Shown here one piece after another: positions 29,074 through 38,146 of a DNA stretch of 64,000 nucleotides (positions within the stretch are counted from its first letter, which is position 1; every line of letters begins with the position of its first letter). Origin of the DNA: Nocardioides sediminis (GTDB taxonomy: Bacteria; Actinomycetota; Actinomycetes; Propionibacteriales; Nocardioidaceae); contig NZ_PZYZ01000004.1 of assembly GCF_003047295.1 (NCBI RefSeq), forward strand, positions 248,001 through 312,000, in the 5' to 3' direction. Made by a program: the position numbers and the translations under genes. The notes below the pieces were generated by a model. The model worked only from the letters and a program-made list of their open reading frames with translations, was not told where the DNA came from and did not search any database.

Positions 29074-30114
29074 GTGACCTTCCCAGCGCTCTCCGTCCTC
29101 GACCTCGTGCCCGTCCGCAGCGACCAGGCGACCGGCGACGCCCTCGCCGCCTCCCGCTCGCTGGCCCGCACCGCCGACGCGGTGGGCTACACGCGCTACT
29201 GGGTGGCCGAGCACCACAACATGCCGGCCGTCGCGGCCACCAACCCTCCGGTGCTGATCGCGATGCTGGCCTCGGCCACCGAGCGCATCCGGGTCGGCTC
29301 GGGCGGGGTGATGCTCCCCAACCACGAGCCGCTGGTGGTCGCCGAGCAGTTCGCCCTGCTGGAGGCGGCCTTCCCGGGCCGGATCGACCTCGGCATCGGA
29401 CGGGCGCCGGGCACCGACCCGCTGACCCGCTACGTCCTGCGCGGCGGGTCGTCGGCCGCCGCCGACGACGCGGTCGCACGTTTCCCGGAGTACGTCGACG
29501 ACATCATCACCCTGATGCACCCCGACGGCGTGGAGATGTCGGTCGGCGGCCGCCGCCAGCCGCTGCGCGCGACCCCGCGTTCGGCCTCCGTGCCCACGGT
29601 GTGGCTGCTCGGCTCCTCGGACTACTCCGCCCGGCTCGCGGCGTCGCGCGGCCTGCCCTACGTCTTCGCCCACCACTTCGCCGGGCAGGGTACGGCGGAG
29701 GCCATCGAGCTGTACCGCTCGTCGTACCAGCCCTCGGAGGAGCACCCGGAGCCGCGCACCTTCCTCACGGTCAACGCCGCAGTCGCGGCCACCGCGGAGG
29801 AGGCCCGCCGGCTCGCGCTGCCACAGGCGCAGCAGATGGTGGCGCTGCGCACCGGCGCCCCGCTCACCGCCCAGCGGCTGGTCGAGGAGGCGGAGGCGAG
29901 CCCGGTGGCCGAGGCGCACCAGGGGCTGGTCGAGGCGATGCTGCGGAGCTGGGTCGTGGACGAGCCGTCCTCCGCCCGTCGTCGTGTCGAGGAGCTCGCG
30001 ACCGGGTTCGGCGTCGACGAGGTCATGGTCCACCCGGTGACGGGTGCGTTCGCCGGGACGGACGCCGCCTGCTCGCCGGCCCGGGAGGAGACGCTCCGCC
30101 TGCTGGCCGGGTGA
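29074..30114 (+). CDS. Luciferase-like flavin-dependent monooxygenase
   Basis: 346 aa TIM-barrel oxidoreductase of the bacterial luciferase group 1. Visible markers are LSVLDLVPV at the start, RYWVAEHHN, the GSGGVMLPNHEP stretch and the IDLGIGRAPGTD stretch. The GTG at 29074 is chosen since the family begins with TFPALSVLDL; an earlier in-frame ATG at 28987 adds 29 Arg-rich residues with no family match. It diverges from the MFS gene. The substrate cannot be told. Confidence 0.88.
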   Translation: MTFPALSVLDLVPVRSDQATGDALAASRSLARTADAVGYTRYWVAEHHNMPAVAATNPPVLIAMLASATERIRVGSGGVMLPNHEPLVVAEQFALLEAAFPGRIDLGIGRAPGTDPLTRYVLRGGSSAAADDAVARFPEYVDDIITLMHPDGVEMSVGGRRQPLRATPRSASVPTVWLLGSSDYSARLAASRGLPYVFAHHFAGQGTAEAIELYRSSYQPSEEHPEPRTFLTVNAAVAATAEEARRLALPQAQQMVALRTGAPLTAQRLVEEAEASPVAEAHQGLVEAMLRSWVVDEPSSARRRVEELATGFGVDEVMVHPVTGAFAGTDAACSPAREETLRLLAG

Positions 30115-30121
30115 CGACTGC

Positions 30122-30140
30122 CCGCTCGCTCGTCGAGCGG
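30122..30140. terminator. Hairpin between convergent genes
   Basis: 7-base arms ccgctcg and cgagcgg around 5 bases, in the 31-base gap between the monooxygenase and the iron permease-like gene. Confidence 0.5.
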
Positions 30141-30145
30141 ACCTC

Positions 30146-30541
30146 TCAGTGGCGCTCCTCCAGCCCGACGGCGTCGCGGAGCCTGTCCGCGGCCTCGCGC
30201 AGGTCGGGGTCGTCCGCGGCGCGCGAGTCCATCAGCGCGGCGAGGGCCTCGGCAAGCACGTTGAGCTTCTCCTGCATGGCCTCGGTGTTGCGTCGACCGG
30301 CGTTCTCCAGCAGCACCAGCAGCAGCAGCGAGAGGACGGCGCCGAAGGTGTGGATCGCCAGCTCCCACTTCGTGGTGCTCTTCCAGAACGGGTAGCTCGC
30401 CGCCCAGATGACGACCACGGCCACGACGACGGCGAAGAACGGCGCCCGGCTGATCACCTTCGTCGACAGCTCGACGAACCGCTCGAAGGGGTCGAGCCCC
30501 TCCTTCTCCTCGCGGCTCCTCGCCGCATCCGTGCGCCTCAT
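30146..30541 (-). CDS. Low-affinity iron permease family protein
   Basis: 131 aa. Two membrane helices (about 35-52 and 60-80) flank the conserved YPFWKSTTKWELAIHTFGAV, as in the bacterial short relatives of yeast Fet4. The C-terminus contains a helical segment (NTEAMQEKLNVLAEAL) typical of the family. The ATG lies 6 bases after TACATT (30548-30553), so it is probably leaderless. Iron transport by the short bacterial forms is not established. Confidence 0.85.
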   Translation of the reverse strand: MRRTDAARSREEKEGLDPFERFVELSTKVISRAPFFAVVVAVVVIWAASYPFWKSTTKWELAIHTFGAVLSLLLLVLLENAGRRNTEAMQEKLNVLAEALAALMDSRAADDPDLREAADRLRDAVGLEERH

Positions 30542-30603
30542 GCCCGGAATGTAGCCGCGTCGGGGGCGGTCGTCGCCCCCGACGCGGCCACCGGTGCCGT
30601 GCG

Positions 30604-33015
30604 TCAGTCCAGCGCCAGCCCGGCGGCGGGGGTCACCCGCGCCGCCCGTCGGGCCGGTACGACGCACGCCGCCAGGCCGGCGAGGGCGGAGACGGCCGCG
30701 ACGGCGGCGACCTGGAACGCCGGGACGGTGATCCCGGCCCCGTCGACGACCTCGGCGACCATGACCTGGACCCCGACCCAGGCGAAGGCCAGCCCGAGCG
30801 CCGTGCCCAGGACGGTCGCCACCGCGGAGAGCAGCAGGCCCTCCACGGCCATCGCCCGCCGCAGCTGGGGCCGGGTCAGGCCCATCGCCCGCAGCAGGGC
30901 GTTCTCCCGGGCGCGCTCGAGGACCGAGAGCCCCAGGGTGTTGGCGATCCCGACCAGGGCGATCACCACCGAGATGGCCAGCAACCCCACGACCGCGCCG
31001 GTGAGCACGTCGACCTGCAGGTCCACCCACTCGCGGTCGGCGTAGCCGCCGTCCAGCCCGGCACCCGTCGCGCCGGCCAGCGCGGCCAGGTCGCCGGCCA
31101 GGTCCTCGGCGTCGGCTCCCGGGACGGCCCGCACCCACAGGGCCAGGGCACGCGGCGTCGGCTCCATCGACGCCAGCGTCGCGTCGGAGACGATCCCGGC
31201 CCGGCCCCAGCCGCTGCCCATCTCGACCTCCAGGGTGCGCTCGCGGCCGTCGACCACCACGGTCAGCTCGCGGTCCTCCCACACCCGCGTGGCGAGACGG
31301 CCGGGCAGCGCCTCCACCACGTCGTACGGCAGCACCACGACGCCGTCGCGGGGTGCCAGTCCGTGGGGGCCGCGCACCACGTCGGGTCGCGACCCGACGC
31401 CGAGGAGGGGGAGCCGCTCCCCGCCCACGGTGGCGAAGGTGCCCCGCAGCGCGGCGACGTCCGCCACTCCCTCGGTCGTGGCCACCCGGTCGGAGGTCTC
31501 CCGGTCGAGGGGTCGGTCGACCGCGGTGACGGTGGCGTCGAGCGGGTGGGACGCGTCCATCTCCGCCTCCAGCGCCGTCCTCGAGGAGGCCAGGCCGGTG
31601 AGGACGGCGACGGTCAGGGTGACCCCCACCAGCAGGGAGGCGACGGTGGTCGCCGTACGCCGCGGGTTGCGCACCGCGTTGCCCGTGGCGAGCCGGCGGA
31701 CGGGTCCCGCACCGTGCAGGGCGCCGAGCAACCGGACCATGGCCGGGACGAGGACCGGCCCCAGGAGCAGCACGCCCAGGAACGCCAGGGTGCCGCCGGC
31801 GAGCATCGCCGGCAGGGCGTGGTGCGAGACGGCGGCGGCCAGCAGCATCGCTCCGCCCGCGAGCGACAGGCCGGCGAGGCCGAGCCGCCACCGGCCGGCC
31901 GCCGAGCGCACGTCGACGCCGGTGGCCGGGCGAAGGGCAGCGAGCGGGGCGACCCTGGTGGCGGACCTCGTCGGGAGCCAGGCCGCGGCGACCGTGACCA
32001 GCACGCCGACGACGAAGGCGCTGCCCACCCACGCGGGGTCGAGCGAGGCGGCGCCCATGTCGGCGAACCACCGGCGCACCAGCACCACGAGGCCCGCGCC
32101 GGTGGCCGCCCCGAGCAGCAGGCCGACGGCAGAGGCGGCCACACCGAGGACGAGCGCCTCGAGGCGCACCGCCCGGCGCAGCTGGCGCCGGGTGACGCCG
32201 ACGCAGCGGAGCAGCGCGAAGTCGCGCGACCGCTGGGCGAAGAGGATGGCGAACGTGTTGGCGATGACCATCACGGCCACGAACAGCGCGATGGCCACGA
32301 AGAGCAGGGCCATGACCGCGATGACGTCCACGCCACGGGAGATCTCCGCCTGGCGGGCGGCCACCCAGGCCCGGGCGTCCTCGACCGCGGCGTGCCGGTC
32401 CAGGCTCCTCGCCAGCTCCGGCGTGCCGCCCCAGGCCAGGGTGTCCACCCAGAGGGTGTCCTCGAACCCGCGCAGCGTCTGCCAGGGCACGTAGAGCGAG
32501 GCACCCATGGCGACGGGGCTGTCGACGAGCCCGACGACCTCGACGTCGGTGGCCGCGGCCCCGGCCCCGACCTGCACCACGTCGCCCAGCTCGATCCCGG
32601 TCCCCTTGACGTCGTTGACGTCGGCCAGCGCCTCGTCGGACGACACGGGGAACCGCCCGTCCTCCAGCACCTGCCACCGCAGGGCAGGGTCGAGGGCGAC
32701 CTCCGCGACGTCGACGGACGCGGCGAGCTGGACGCCGTCGCGCAGGACCGGTTCCGTCGCGTAGCCGAGCGCCAGTGCCGGGACGCCCCGCCGGTCGGCC
32801 TGGTCGCGCAGCCGCAGCGTCCGGTCGGGGGCGTCGGTGACCACGTGGTCGACGCCCGCGACGGGCGCGCCCACGTCGGCGGTCAGGCCGTCGCGCATCG
32901 CACCGGTGAGCACGCCGGTGGCCACCACGAAGGCCACACCGATGACGACCGCGACGGACGCGGCGACGTACCGGCGCGTGTGGTGCCGCAGCGACGCGAG
33001 CAGGACGCCCCGCAT
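30604..33015 (-). CDS. ABC transporter permease, FtsX/MacB-like, two-unit
   Basis: 803 aa with two FtsX-type modules: an N-terminal helix (about 15-38), a large external loop, three helices (about 255-390), another helix cluster and loop, then three helices at the C-terminus. The repeats ALLRCVGVTRRQLRRA and ALLRAMGLTRPQLRRA mark the two cytoplasmic coupling segments. Such permeases move lipids, peptides or antibiotics outward. The start shares one base with the stop of the ATPase gene upstream. Confidence 0.9.
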   Translation of the reverse strand: MRGVLLASLRHHTRRYVAASVAVVIGVAFVVATGVLTGAMRDGLTADVGAPVAGVDHVVTDAPDRTLRLRDQADRRGVPALALGYATEPVLRDGVQLAASVDVAEVALDPALRWQVLEDGRFPVSSDEALADVNDVKGTGIELGDVVQVGAGAAATDVEVVGLVDSPVAMGASLYVPWQTLRGFEDTLWVDTLAWGGTPELARSLDRHAAVEDARAWVAARQAEISRGVDVIAVMALLFVAIALFVAVMVIANTFAILFAQRSRDFALLRCVGVTRRQLRRAVRLEALVLGVAASAVGLLLGAATGAGLVVLVRRWFADMGAASLDPAWVGSAFVVGVLVTVAAAWLPTRSATRVAPLAALRPATGVDVRSAAGRWRLGLAGLSLAGGAMLLAAAVSHHALPAMLAGGTLAFLGVLLLGPVLVPAMVRLLGALHGAGPVRRLATGNAVRNPRRTATTVASLLVGVTLTVAVLTGLASSRTALEAEMDASHPLDATVTAVDRPLDRETSDRVATTEGVADVAALRGTFATVGGERLPLLGVGSRPDVVRGPHGLAPRDGVVVLPYDVVEALPGRLATRVWEDRELTVVVDGRERTLEVEMGSGWGRAGIVSDATLASMEPTPRALALWVRAVPGADAEDLAGDLAALAGATGAGLDGGYADREWVDLQVDVLTGAVVGLLAISVVIALVGIANTLGLSVLERARENALLRAMGLTRPQLRRAMAVEGLLLSAVATVLGTALGLAFAWVGVQVMVAEVVDGAGITVPAFQVAAVAAVSALAGLAACVVPARRAARVTPAAGLALD

Positions 33016-33779
33016 CAGGCGTTCCGCCCGCGCAGCGCCGGGACGAGCTCGTCCTGCGCGGGCTCGGTCAGGTGGGCGGTCACGAGGCCGTCGTGGATGA
33101 CCACGACGTCGTCGGCGTACGCCGCGGCGTCGAGCTCGTGGGTCACCATCACCACGGTCATCCCGAGCTCGCGGACCGAACGCCGCAGGTGGCCCAGGAC
33201 CTCGGCGCTGGCCTCGCTGTCCAGGTTGCCGGTCGGCTCGTCGGCGAACACGATGTCGGGCCGGGTGACCAGGGCACGGGCGATGGCGACCCGCTGCTGC
33301 TGTCCCCCCGAGAGCTGGCTGGGCAGGTGGCCGAGGCGGTTCGCCAGCCCCAGCACGCCGACCACCTCGTCGTAGCGGGCCCGGTCGACGGCCCGGCCGG
33401 CGAGCTCGAGCGGCAGCAGGATGTTCTGTCCGGCGGTCAGCATCGGCAGCAGGTTGAAGGCCTGGAAGACGAAGCCGACGTGCTCGCGGCGGAAGAGGGT
33501 CAGCGCCGTGTCGTCGAGACCGGCCAGGTCGAGACCGGCGACAGTGACCGAGCCGCCGGTGGCGGCGTCCAGCCCGGCGAGGCAGTGCATCAGCGTGGAC
33601 TTGCCCGAGCCGGAGGGACCCATGATCGCGGTGAACCGGCCGGCGGGCAGGTCGAGGTCGATCCCGCGCAGGGCGTGGACCGCGCCGTCGCCCTCGCCGT
33701 AGGTGCGGGTGAGGCCGCGGGCGCTGGCGGCGGTGCCGGTGTGCGGGCTCGTGGTGGTGTCGAGGAGTGTCGTCGTCAT
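33015..33779 (-). CDS. ABC transporter ATPase, MacB/LolD type
   Basis: 254 aa. Walker A GPSGSGKST, signature LSGGQQQR, Walker B IVFADEPTGNLD, and the switch histidine in VMVTHEL are all present. It pairs with the FtsX-type permease that follows, with a 1-base overlap. The two-component genes just upstream suggest induction by a cell-envelope signal; that is inference from context. The ATG at 33779 gives a short Thr-rich lead before the ATPase fold. Confidence 0.93.
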   Translation of the reverse strand: MTTTLLDTTTSPHTGTAASARGLTRTYGEGDGAVHALRGIDLDLPAGRFTAIMGPSGSGKSTLMHCLAGLDAATGGSVTVAGLDLAGLDDTALTLFRREHVGFVFQAFNLLPMLTAGQNILLPLELAGRAVDRARYDEVVGVLGLANRLGHLPSQLSGGQQQRVAIARALVTRPDIVFADEPTGNLDSEASAEVLGHLRRSVRELGMTVVMVTHELDAAAYADDVVVIHDGLVTAHLTEPAQDELVPALRGRNA

Positions 33780-33891
33780 GGCGCCAACGCTCGTCGCTGG
33801 CGACGCGCGGATCGTCGGCCCGGGGGACGGACCTCCCGTACGCCGCGGGTGCCACGCCGGCGGGCGGCGTACGACCTGGGGAGGAGGCGGC

Positions 33892-34569
33892 TCAGGTGGA
33901 GACGAGACCGGACTCGTAGCCGAGCACGACGAGCTGCACGCGGTCACGGGAGCCGGTCTTGGCCAGGATCCGGCCGACGTGGGTCTTGACCGTCGTCTCG
34001 GCGACCACGAGGTCGGTGGCGATCTCGGAGTTGCTGCGGCCGCGGGCCACGAGCGTGAGGACCTCGCGCTCGCGCTCGGTCAGCAGGTCCAGCCGGCCGT
34101 CGACGCCTGGCCGGGCTGCCGGGTCGGGGAGCGCGGCGAAGTGGTCGAGCAGACGGCGCGTGGTGCTGGGCGCCACGACGGAATCGCCCGCGTGCACGGA
34201 GCGGATCGCGCCCAGCAGGTCGGGCGGTGCGGCGTCCTTGAGCAGGAAGGCGGAGGCGCCGGCGCGGATGGCGGCGAAGGCGTACTCGTCGAGGTCGAAC
34301 GTCGTCAGCACGATGACCCGGGGCGGCGTCGGCCCGGCCAGCAGTCGCCGGGTGGCCTCGACCCCGTCGAGGCGGGGCATCCGGACGTCCATCAGCACGA
34401 CGTCGGCCGCGGTGACCGCGAGTCGCTGCAGCGCCTCACCGCCGTCGCCGGCCTCGCCCACCACCACCATGTCGTCCTGGCTCTCCACCAGCATCCTGAA
34501 GCCCGCCCGCACCATCTGCTGGTCGTCGACCAGGAACACCCGCACCGGTCCGCCGTCCGTCGCCCTCAT
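33892..34569 (-). CDS. NarL/LuxR-family response regulator
   Basis: 225 aa. The receiver domain has the DDQ acidic pair (about 15-17), the phospho-acceptor Asp in VLMDVRMP (about residue 61) and the conserved Lys in LLKDA. The C-terminal LuxR-type helix-turn-helix contains LTEREREVLTLVARG and ETTVKTHV. The start overlaps the kinase gene by 4 bases. Likely target: the adjacent ABC exporter. Confidence 0.94.
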   Translation of the reverse strand: MRATDGGPVRVFLVDDQQMVRAGFRMLVESQDDMVVVGEAGDGGEALQRLAVTAADVVLMDVRMPRLDGVEATRRLLAGPTPPRVIVLTTFDLDEYAFAAIRAGASAFLLKDAAPPDLLGAIRSVHAGDSVVAPSTTRRLLDHFAALPDPAARPGVDGRLDLLTEREREVLTLVARGRSNSEIATDLVVAETTVKTHVGRILAKTGSRDRVQLVVLGYESGLVST

Positions 34570-35747
34570 CGCGCCCCCTCCCGCACCGATCGCACCGACA
34601 GGGGCAGCCTCGCAGAGACCGCGAACCCGCCGCCGGGGGCGGGGCCCGCCTCGAGGGTGCCGCCGTGGACCGTGGCCCGCTCGCGCATCCCCACCAGGCC
34701 GAGCCCGCGGCCGTCCGTGGCCGCCGCGGCCCCGCGCCCGTCGTCGCTCACCTCCACGCGGACGTCGGGACCGACGGCGACCCGCAGCCCCACCGTGGCG
34801 CCCGGACCGGCGTGCTTGCGGACGTTGGTGAGGGCCTCCTGCACGATCCGGTAGGCCGCGAGGCCGATGCCGTCCGGGACCTCGGGCACCGGGTCCGGCA
34901 GGTCGGCCTCCACGCGGGTGCCGGCCGCGCGTGCCTCGTCGACGAGGTGGCGTACGTCGCCCAGCCCCGGCTGCGGGGCGACCCCCGTGTCGCCGTCGCG
35001 CAGCAGGCCGAGGAGGCGGCGCATCTCGGTCAGCGACTCGCGACCGGTGGTGGCGATGGTCGCCAGGGTCCCGACGGCGACGTCGGGGTCCTTCGCCGCG
35101 GCGTAGCGTGCGCCGTCGGCCTGGACCACGATCACCGACAGTCCGTGGGCGACGACGTCGTGCATCTCCCGGGCGATCCGGGCGCGCTCGTCGCGGGCCG
35201 CGAGCTCGACCTCACGCTCGGCCATCCGCTCGGCCTGCTCGGCGCGTTCCACCAGCCCCGCGACGTACCTCTCCCGCTGCTGGGCGGCGAAGCCCAGCGC
35301 CCAGGCGGCGGTCACGATCGCGGAGATCGTGACGAGGTACGGGGCGAGCCCACCGAGGGTGACCCCGTAGGCGGTGTAGCCGGTGAGCCATCCCCAGGAT
35401 GCGACGATCGCGCCGGCGTAGCCCACCAGCAGGGCGCTCACACCCTGCCAGCGCGGCCGCCATCGAGCCACCGAGTACACAGCGACGGGGAAGGCGACCT
35501 GGCCGATGACAGGCTCCTGCAGCAGGACGGCCTGCGCGGCACTGGCGAGCGCCACCGCGACGAAGACGCTGCTCGCGTGCCGGCGCCGCCAGTAGAGGGG
35601 CGCGACCTCGGCGATCGTGAGCAGCGCCGCCAGCGGGCGTCCCGCTGCCGCGTGGCCGAGGCCGCCGAGGACGAGCAGACCACCGGTCAGCAGCACGTCG
35701 AACCACCACCGGCCGCGCGCGCCGAGCCGCCAGGGGTGCGAGTCCAT
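34566..35747 (-). CDS. Sensor histidine kinase, NarX/DesK-like
   Basis: 393 aa. About five membrane helices (20-165) precede a coiled linker, a HisKA_3 dimerisation domain (ERARIAREMHDVVAHGLSVI, phospho-accepting His) and a HATPase domain (NVRKHAG, DDGRG, GLGLVGMRER). With little outside the membrane it fits kinases that sense envelope-active compounds. The ATG lies 7 bases after TAGGGT (35755-35760): leaderless. It overlaps the regulator gene by 4 bases. Confidence 0.93.
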   Translation of the reverse strand: MDSHPWRLGARGRWWFDVLLTGGLLVLGGLGHAAAGRPLAALLTIAEVAPLYWRRRHASSVFVAVALASAAQAVLLQEPVIGQVAFPVAVYSVARWRPRWQGVSALLVGYAGAIVASWGWLTGYTAYGVTLGGLAPYLVTISAIVTAAWALGFAAQQRERYVAGLVERAEQAERMAEREVELAARDERARIAREMHDVVAHGLSVIVVQADGARYAAAKDPDVAVGTLATIATTGRESLTEMRRLLGLLRDGDTGVAPQPGLGDVRHLVDEARAAGTRVEADLPDPVPEVPDGIGLAAYRIVQEALTNVRKHAGPGATVGLRVAVGPDVRVEVSDDGRGAAAATDGRGLGLVGMRERATVHGGTLEAGPAPGGGFAVSARLPLSVRSVREGAR

Positions 35748-35828
35748 GGTGCGGACCCTAGACGGCCGCGGGGACGGGCGCGTCAGCCCGCGGGAGGACC
35801 CGAGTCCTCCCCGAGTAGGGTGCGAGCC

Positions 35829-35996
35829 ATGACGCAGAACACGACGACCTGGGAGTACCAGGTGGCGCCGATCCCGCTCCACAACGAGGCGCTCATGCTC
35901 AACAACTTCGGCCAGGACGGGTGGGAGCTCGTGGCGATCCACACCAACGCCCAGGGCGGGCTGGTCGCCTTCCTCAAGCGCCCCAAGGCGGCCTGA
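35829..35996 (+). CDS. Small DUF4177-like protein
   Basis: 55 aa with the WEYQVAPI start, the GWELVAI core and a basic end, as in DUF4177-type proteins. The ATG lies 7 bases after TAGGGT (35816-35821), so leaderless. A short protein of this kind lies between the ATPase pair and a RidA gene in M. tuberculosis (Rv3678A), supporting orthology. Its function is unknown. The RidA gene starts 1 base after its stop. Confidence 0.8.
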   Translation: MTQNTTTWEYQVAPIPLHNEALMLNNFGQDGWELVAIHTNAQGGLVAFLKRPKAA

Positions 35997-35997
35997 C

Positions 35998-36459
35998 GTG
36001 GGCGCGGAGGCACGGCTCGCCGAGCTGGGCATCACCGTCCCCGAGGTGGTCCCCCCGGTCGCCGCCTACCAGCCCACCGCGCGCACCGGGAACCTCGTCT
36101 TCACCGCCGGCCAGCTGCCGGCCCGTGACGGCGAGATGATCGCCGTCGGCAAGGTGGGCGGCGAGGTCAGCGAGGAGCAGGGCTACGAGTGCGCCCGCCA
36201 GTGCGCGCTCAACGCGCTCGCCGCCGTCAAGGCCGAGATCGGGTCCCTCGACCGTGTCGTGCGCATCGTCAAGGCCGTCGTCTTCGTCGCCTCCACCCCC
36301 GACTTCACCGCCCAGCCCAAGGTCGCCAACGGCGCCTCCGAGCTGCTGGGCGAGGTGTTCGGCGACGCCGGCAAGCACGCCCGCTCCGCCGTCGGCGTGT
36401 CCGTCCTGCCGCTCGACGTGCCGGTCGAGGTCGAGCTGGTCGTGGAGATCGAGTCCTGA
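35998..36459 (+). CDS. RidA (YjgF/YER057c) family protein
   Basis: 153 aa. RidA deaminates reactive enamine/imine intermediates of amino acid metabolism. TGNLVFTAGQLP near the start, ALNALAAVKAEIG and the end LPLDVPVEVELVVEI fit the longer actinobacterial subgroup. The usual catalytic Arg near the C-terminus of RidA is not in its normal context (AVGVSVLPLDVP), so it may belong to a non-deaminating subgroup. The GTG is 1 base after the previous stop. Confidence 0.88.
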   Translation: MGAEARLAELGITVPEVVPPVAAYQPTARTGNLVFTAGQLPARDGEMIAVGKVGGEVSEEQGYECARQCALNALAAVKAEIGSLDRVVRIVKAVVFVASTPDFTAQPKVANGASELLGEVFGDAGKHARSAVGVSVLPLDVPVEVELVVEIES

Positions 36460-36461
36460 CC

Positions 36462-37310
36462 GTGGACCGCATCCCGCTGCCGCAGGCCCTCGTCGACCAG
36501 GCGCGCTCCTTCGAGTCGGGCGAGGCCGTGCCCGCCGAGCCGCGGCACGCCGCGACGGTGGTGCTGCTGCGGGACGGCGGCGCGGGTCCCGAGCTCTACC
36601 TCCTGCGACGTCAGGCCTCGATGGCGTTCGCCGGAGGGATGTGCGTCTTCCCCGGCGGCGGGGTCGACCCCCGTGACCACGACTCGTCGGTGGCGTGGGC
36701 GGGTCCGTCGCCCGCCGAGTGGGCCGAGCGGTTGGGATGCGAGGAGTCCCTGGCCCGGGCGCTGGTGTGCGCCGCGGTCCGCGAGACCTTCGAGGAGTCC
36801 GGGGTGCTGCTCGCCGGGCCGTCGCCGGACTCCGTCGTCTCGGACACGACCGACGACGGCTGGGAGGCCGACCGGGTCGCGCTCGAGTCGCGTGAGCTGT
36901 CGATGACCGACTTCCTGCTCCGCCGCGGGCTGGTGCTGCGCACCGACCTGCTGGGCGCGTGGTCGGGCTGGCTCACCCCGATCTTCGAGCCGCGGCGCTA
37001 CGAGACGTGGTTCTTCGTCGCCGTGCTGCCCGAGGGGCAGGTGACCCGCGACGTGTCCACGGAGTCGGCGTCGGTGCACTGGACGCCGGCCATCGCGGCC
37101 GTCGAGGCGGTCGAGGCCCGCGAGATCCTGATGCTCCCCCCGACCTACCTCACCTGCCTCGACGTCGCCCAGCACCCGACCCCGGACCACGTGCTGGCCG
37201 AGGCCGCCGGGCGCACCGTCGAGATGTTCACGCCGCAGGTCGTGTCGTCCGGGGACGAGTTCGTCCTCTCGATGCCGGAGCGGTACCGGCCCCTGGTGGC
37301 CTCGCGGTGA
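36462..37310 (+). CDS. Nudix hydrolase family protein
   Basis: 282 aa. FAGGMCVFPGGGVDPRD is the front of the Nudix region and RETFEESGVLL the catalytic back half. About 45 residues lie between them, longer than the standard 23-residue box. Actinobacterial proteins annotated as Nudix with this insertion lie between RidA and an MBL-fold gene. The GTG is 2 bases after the RidA stop. The stop overlaps the MBL gene start by 4 bases. Substrate unknown. Confidence 0.85.
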   Translation: MDRIPLPQALVDQARSFESGEAVPAEPRHAATVVLLRDGGAGPELYLLRRQASMAFAGGMCVFPGGGVDPRDHDSSVAWAGPSPAEWAERLGCEESLARALVCAAVRETFEESGVLLAGPSPDSVVSDTTDDGWEADRVALESRELSMTDFLLRRGLVLRTDLLGAWSGWLTPIFEPRRYETWFFVAVLPEGQVTRDVSTESASVHWTPAIAAVEAVEAREILMLPPTYLTCLDVAQHPTPDHVLAEAAGRTVEMFTPQVVSSGDEFVLSMPERYRPLVASR

Positions 37311-38107
37311 GCTGGACGGGCGGGTCGTTCGGCGCCTCGGGGACCTGCGTGCTCGCCCCCAACGCCGACGTGATGACCCTCGACGGCACCAACACGTGGG
37401 TGCTCTCGTCCGGCGAGCGCTCGCTGGTCGTCGACCCGGGTCCCGAGATCGAGTCGCACCTCGACGCGGTCTCCGCGGTCGGCCGGGACGTCGTCGGCGT
37501 GCTGCTGACGCACCACCACGCCGACCACTCCGAGGCGGCCCGCACGTTCGCGCAGCGGCACGGCTGCGGCGTACGGGCGCTCGACCCGGCCTACCGGCTG
37601 GGATCGGAGGGCCTCGGTGAGGGCGACGTCGTCACCGTCGGCGACCTCGAGGTCCACGTCGTGGCGACCCCCGGGCACACCGCCGACTCGCTGTCCTTCG
37701 TGGTGCCGTCGGAGTCCGCGGTGCTGACCGGCGACACCGTGCTCGGCCGCGGCACCACCGTCGTGGCCCACCCCGACGGCGAGCTGGGCGCCTACCTGGA
37801 CTCCCTCGACCGGCTGCACGCGCTGTGCTCGGCGCAGGGCATCACCTCGGTGTGGCCCGGGCACGGCCCGGTCATCGACGACGCGCTCGGTGCCCTCGAC
37901 TTCTACCTCGCGCACCGCCGCGAGCGGCTCGGGCAGGTCCGGGACGCGTTGCGCGACCTGCACGCCATCGAGCGGGAGGGCGGGTCGTTCCCGCACGAGA
38001 CCCTGCCGCGCGCGATCGTGGAGATCGTGTACGCCGACGTCGACCCGGTCCTGTGGGGCGCGGCCGAGCTGTCGGTGCGGGCGCAGCTGGCCTACCTCGC
38101 GCGCTGA
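37307..38107 (+). CDS. MBL-fold metallo-hydrolase (LACTB2/Rv3677c-like)
   Basis: 266 aa. THHHADHSE is the dinuclear metal motif HxHxDH; GHTADS and LTGDTVLG follow with the next ligands; GHGPV gives the last. A C-terminal helical domain (about 200-266) resembles the LACTB2 group, some of which are RNA endonucleases. The GTG overlaps the Nudix gene by 4 bases. Position next to crp matches Rv3677c. Confidence 0.9.
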   Translation: MSWTGGSFGASGTCVLAPNADVMTLDGTNTWVLSSGERSLVVDPGPEIESHLDAVSAVGRDVVGVLLTHHHADHSEAARTFAQRHGCGVRALDPAYRLGSEGLGEGDVVTVGDLEVHVVATPGHTADSLSFVVPSESAVLTGDTVLGRGTTVVAHPDGELGAYLDSLDRLHALCSAQGITSVWPGHGPVIDDALGALDFYLAHRRERLGQVRDALRDLHAIEREGGSFPHETLPRAIVEIVYADVDPVLWGAAELSVRAQLAYLAR

Positions 38108-38146
38108 CCCTCGACTCCGGGGGGCCGCCGTCCTAGCGTGGCCGGC

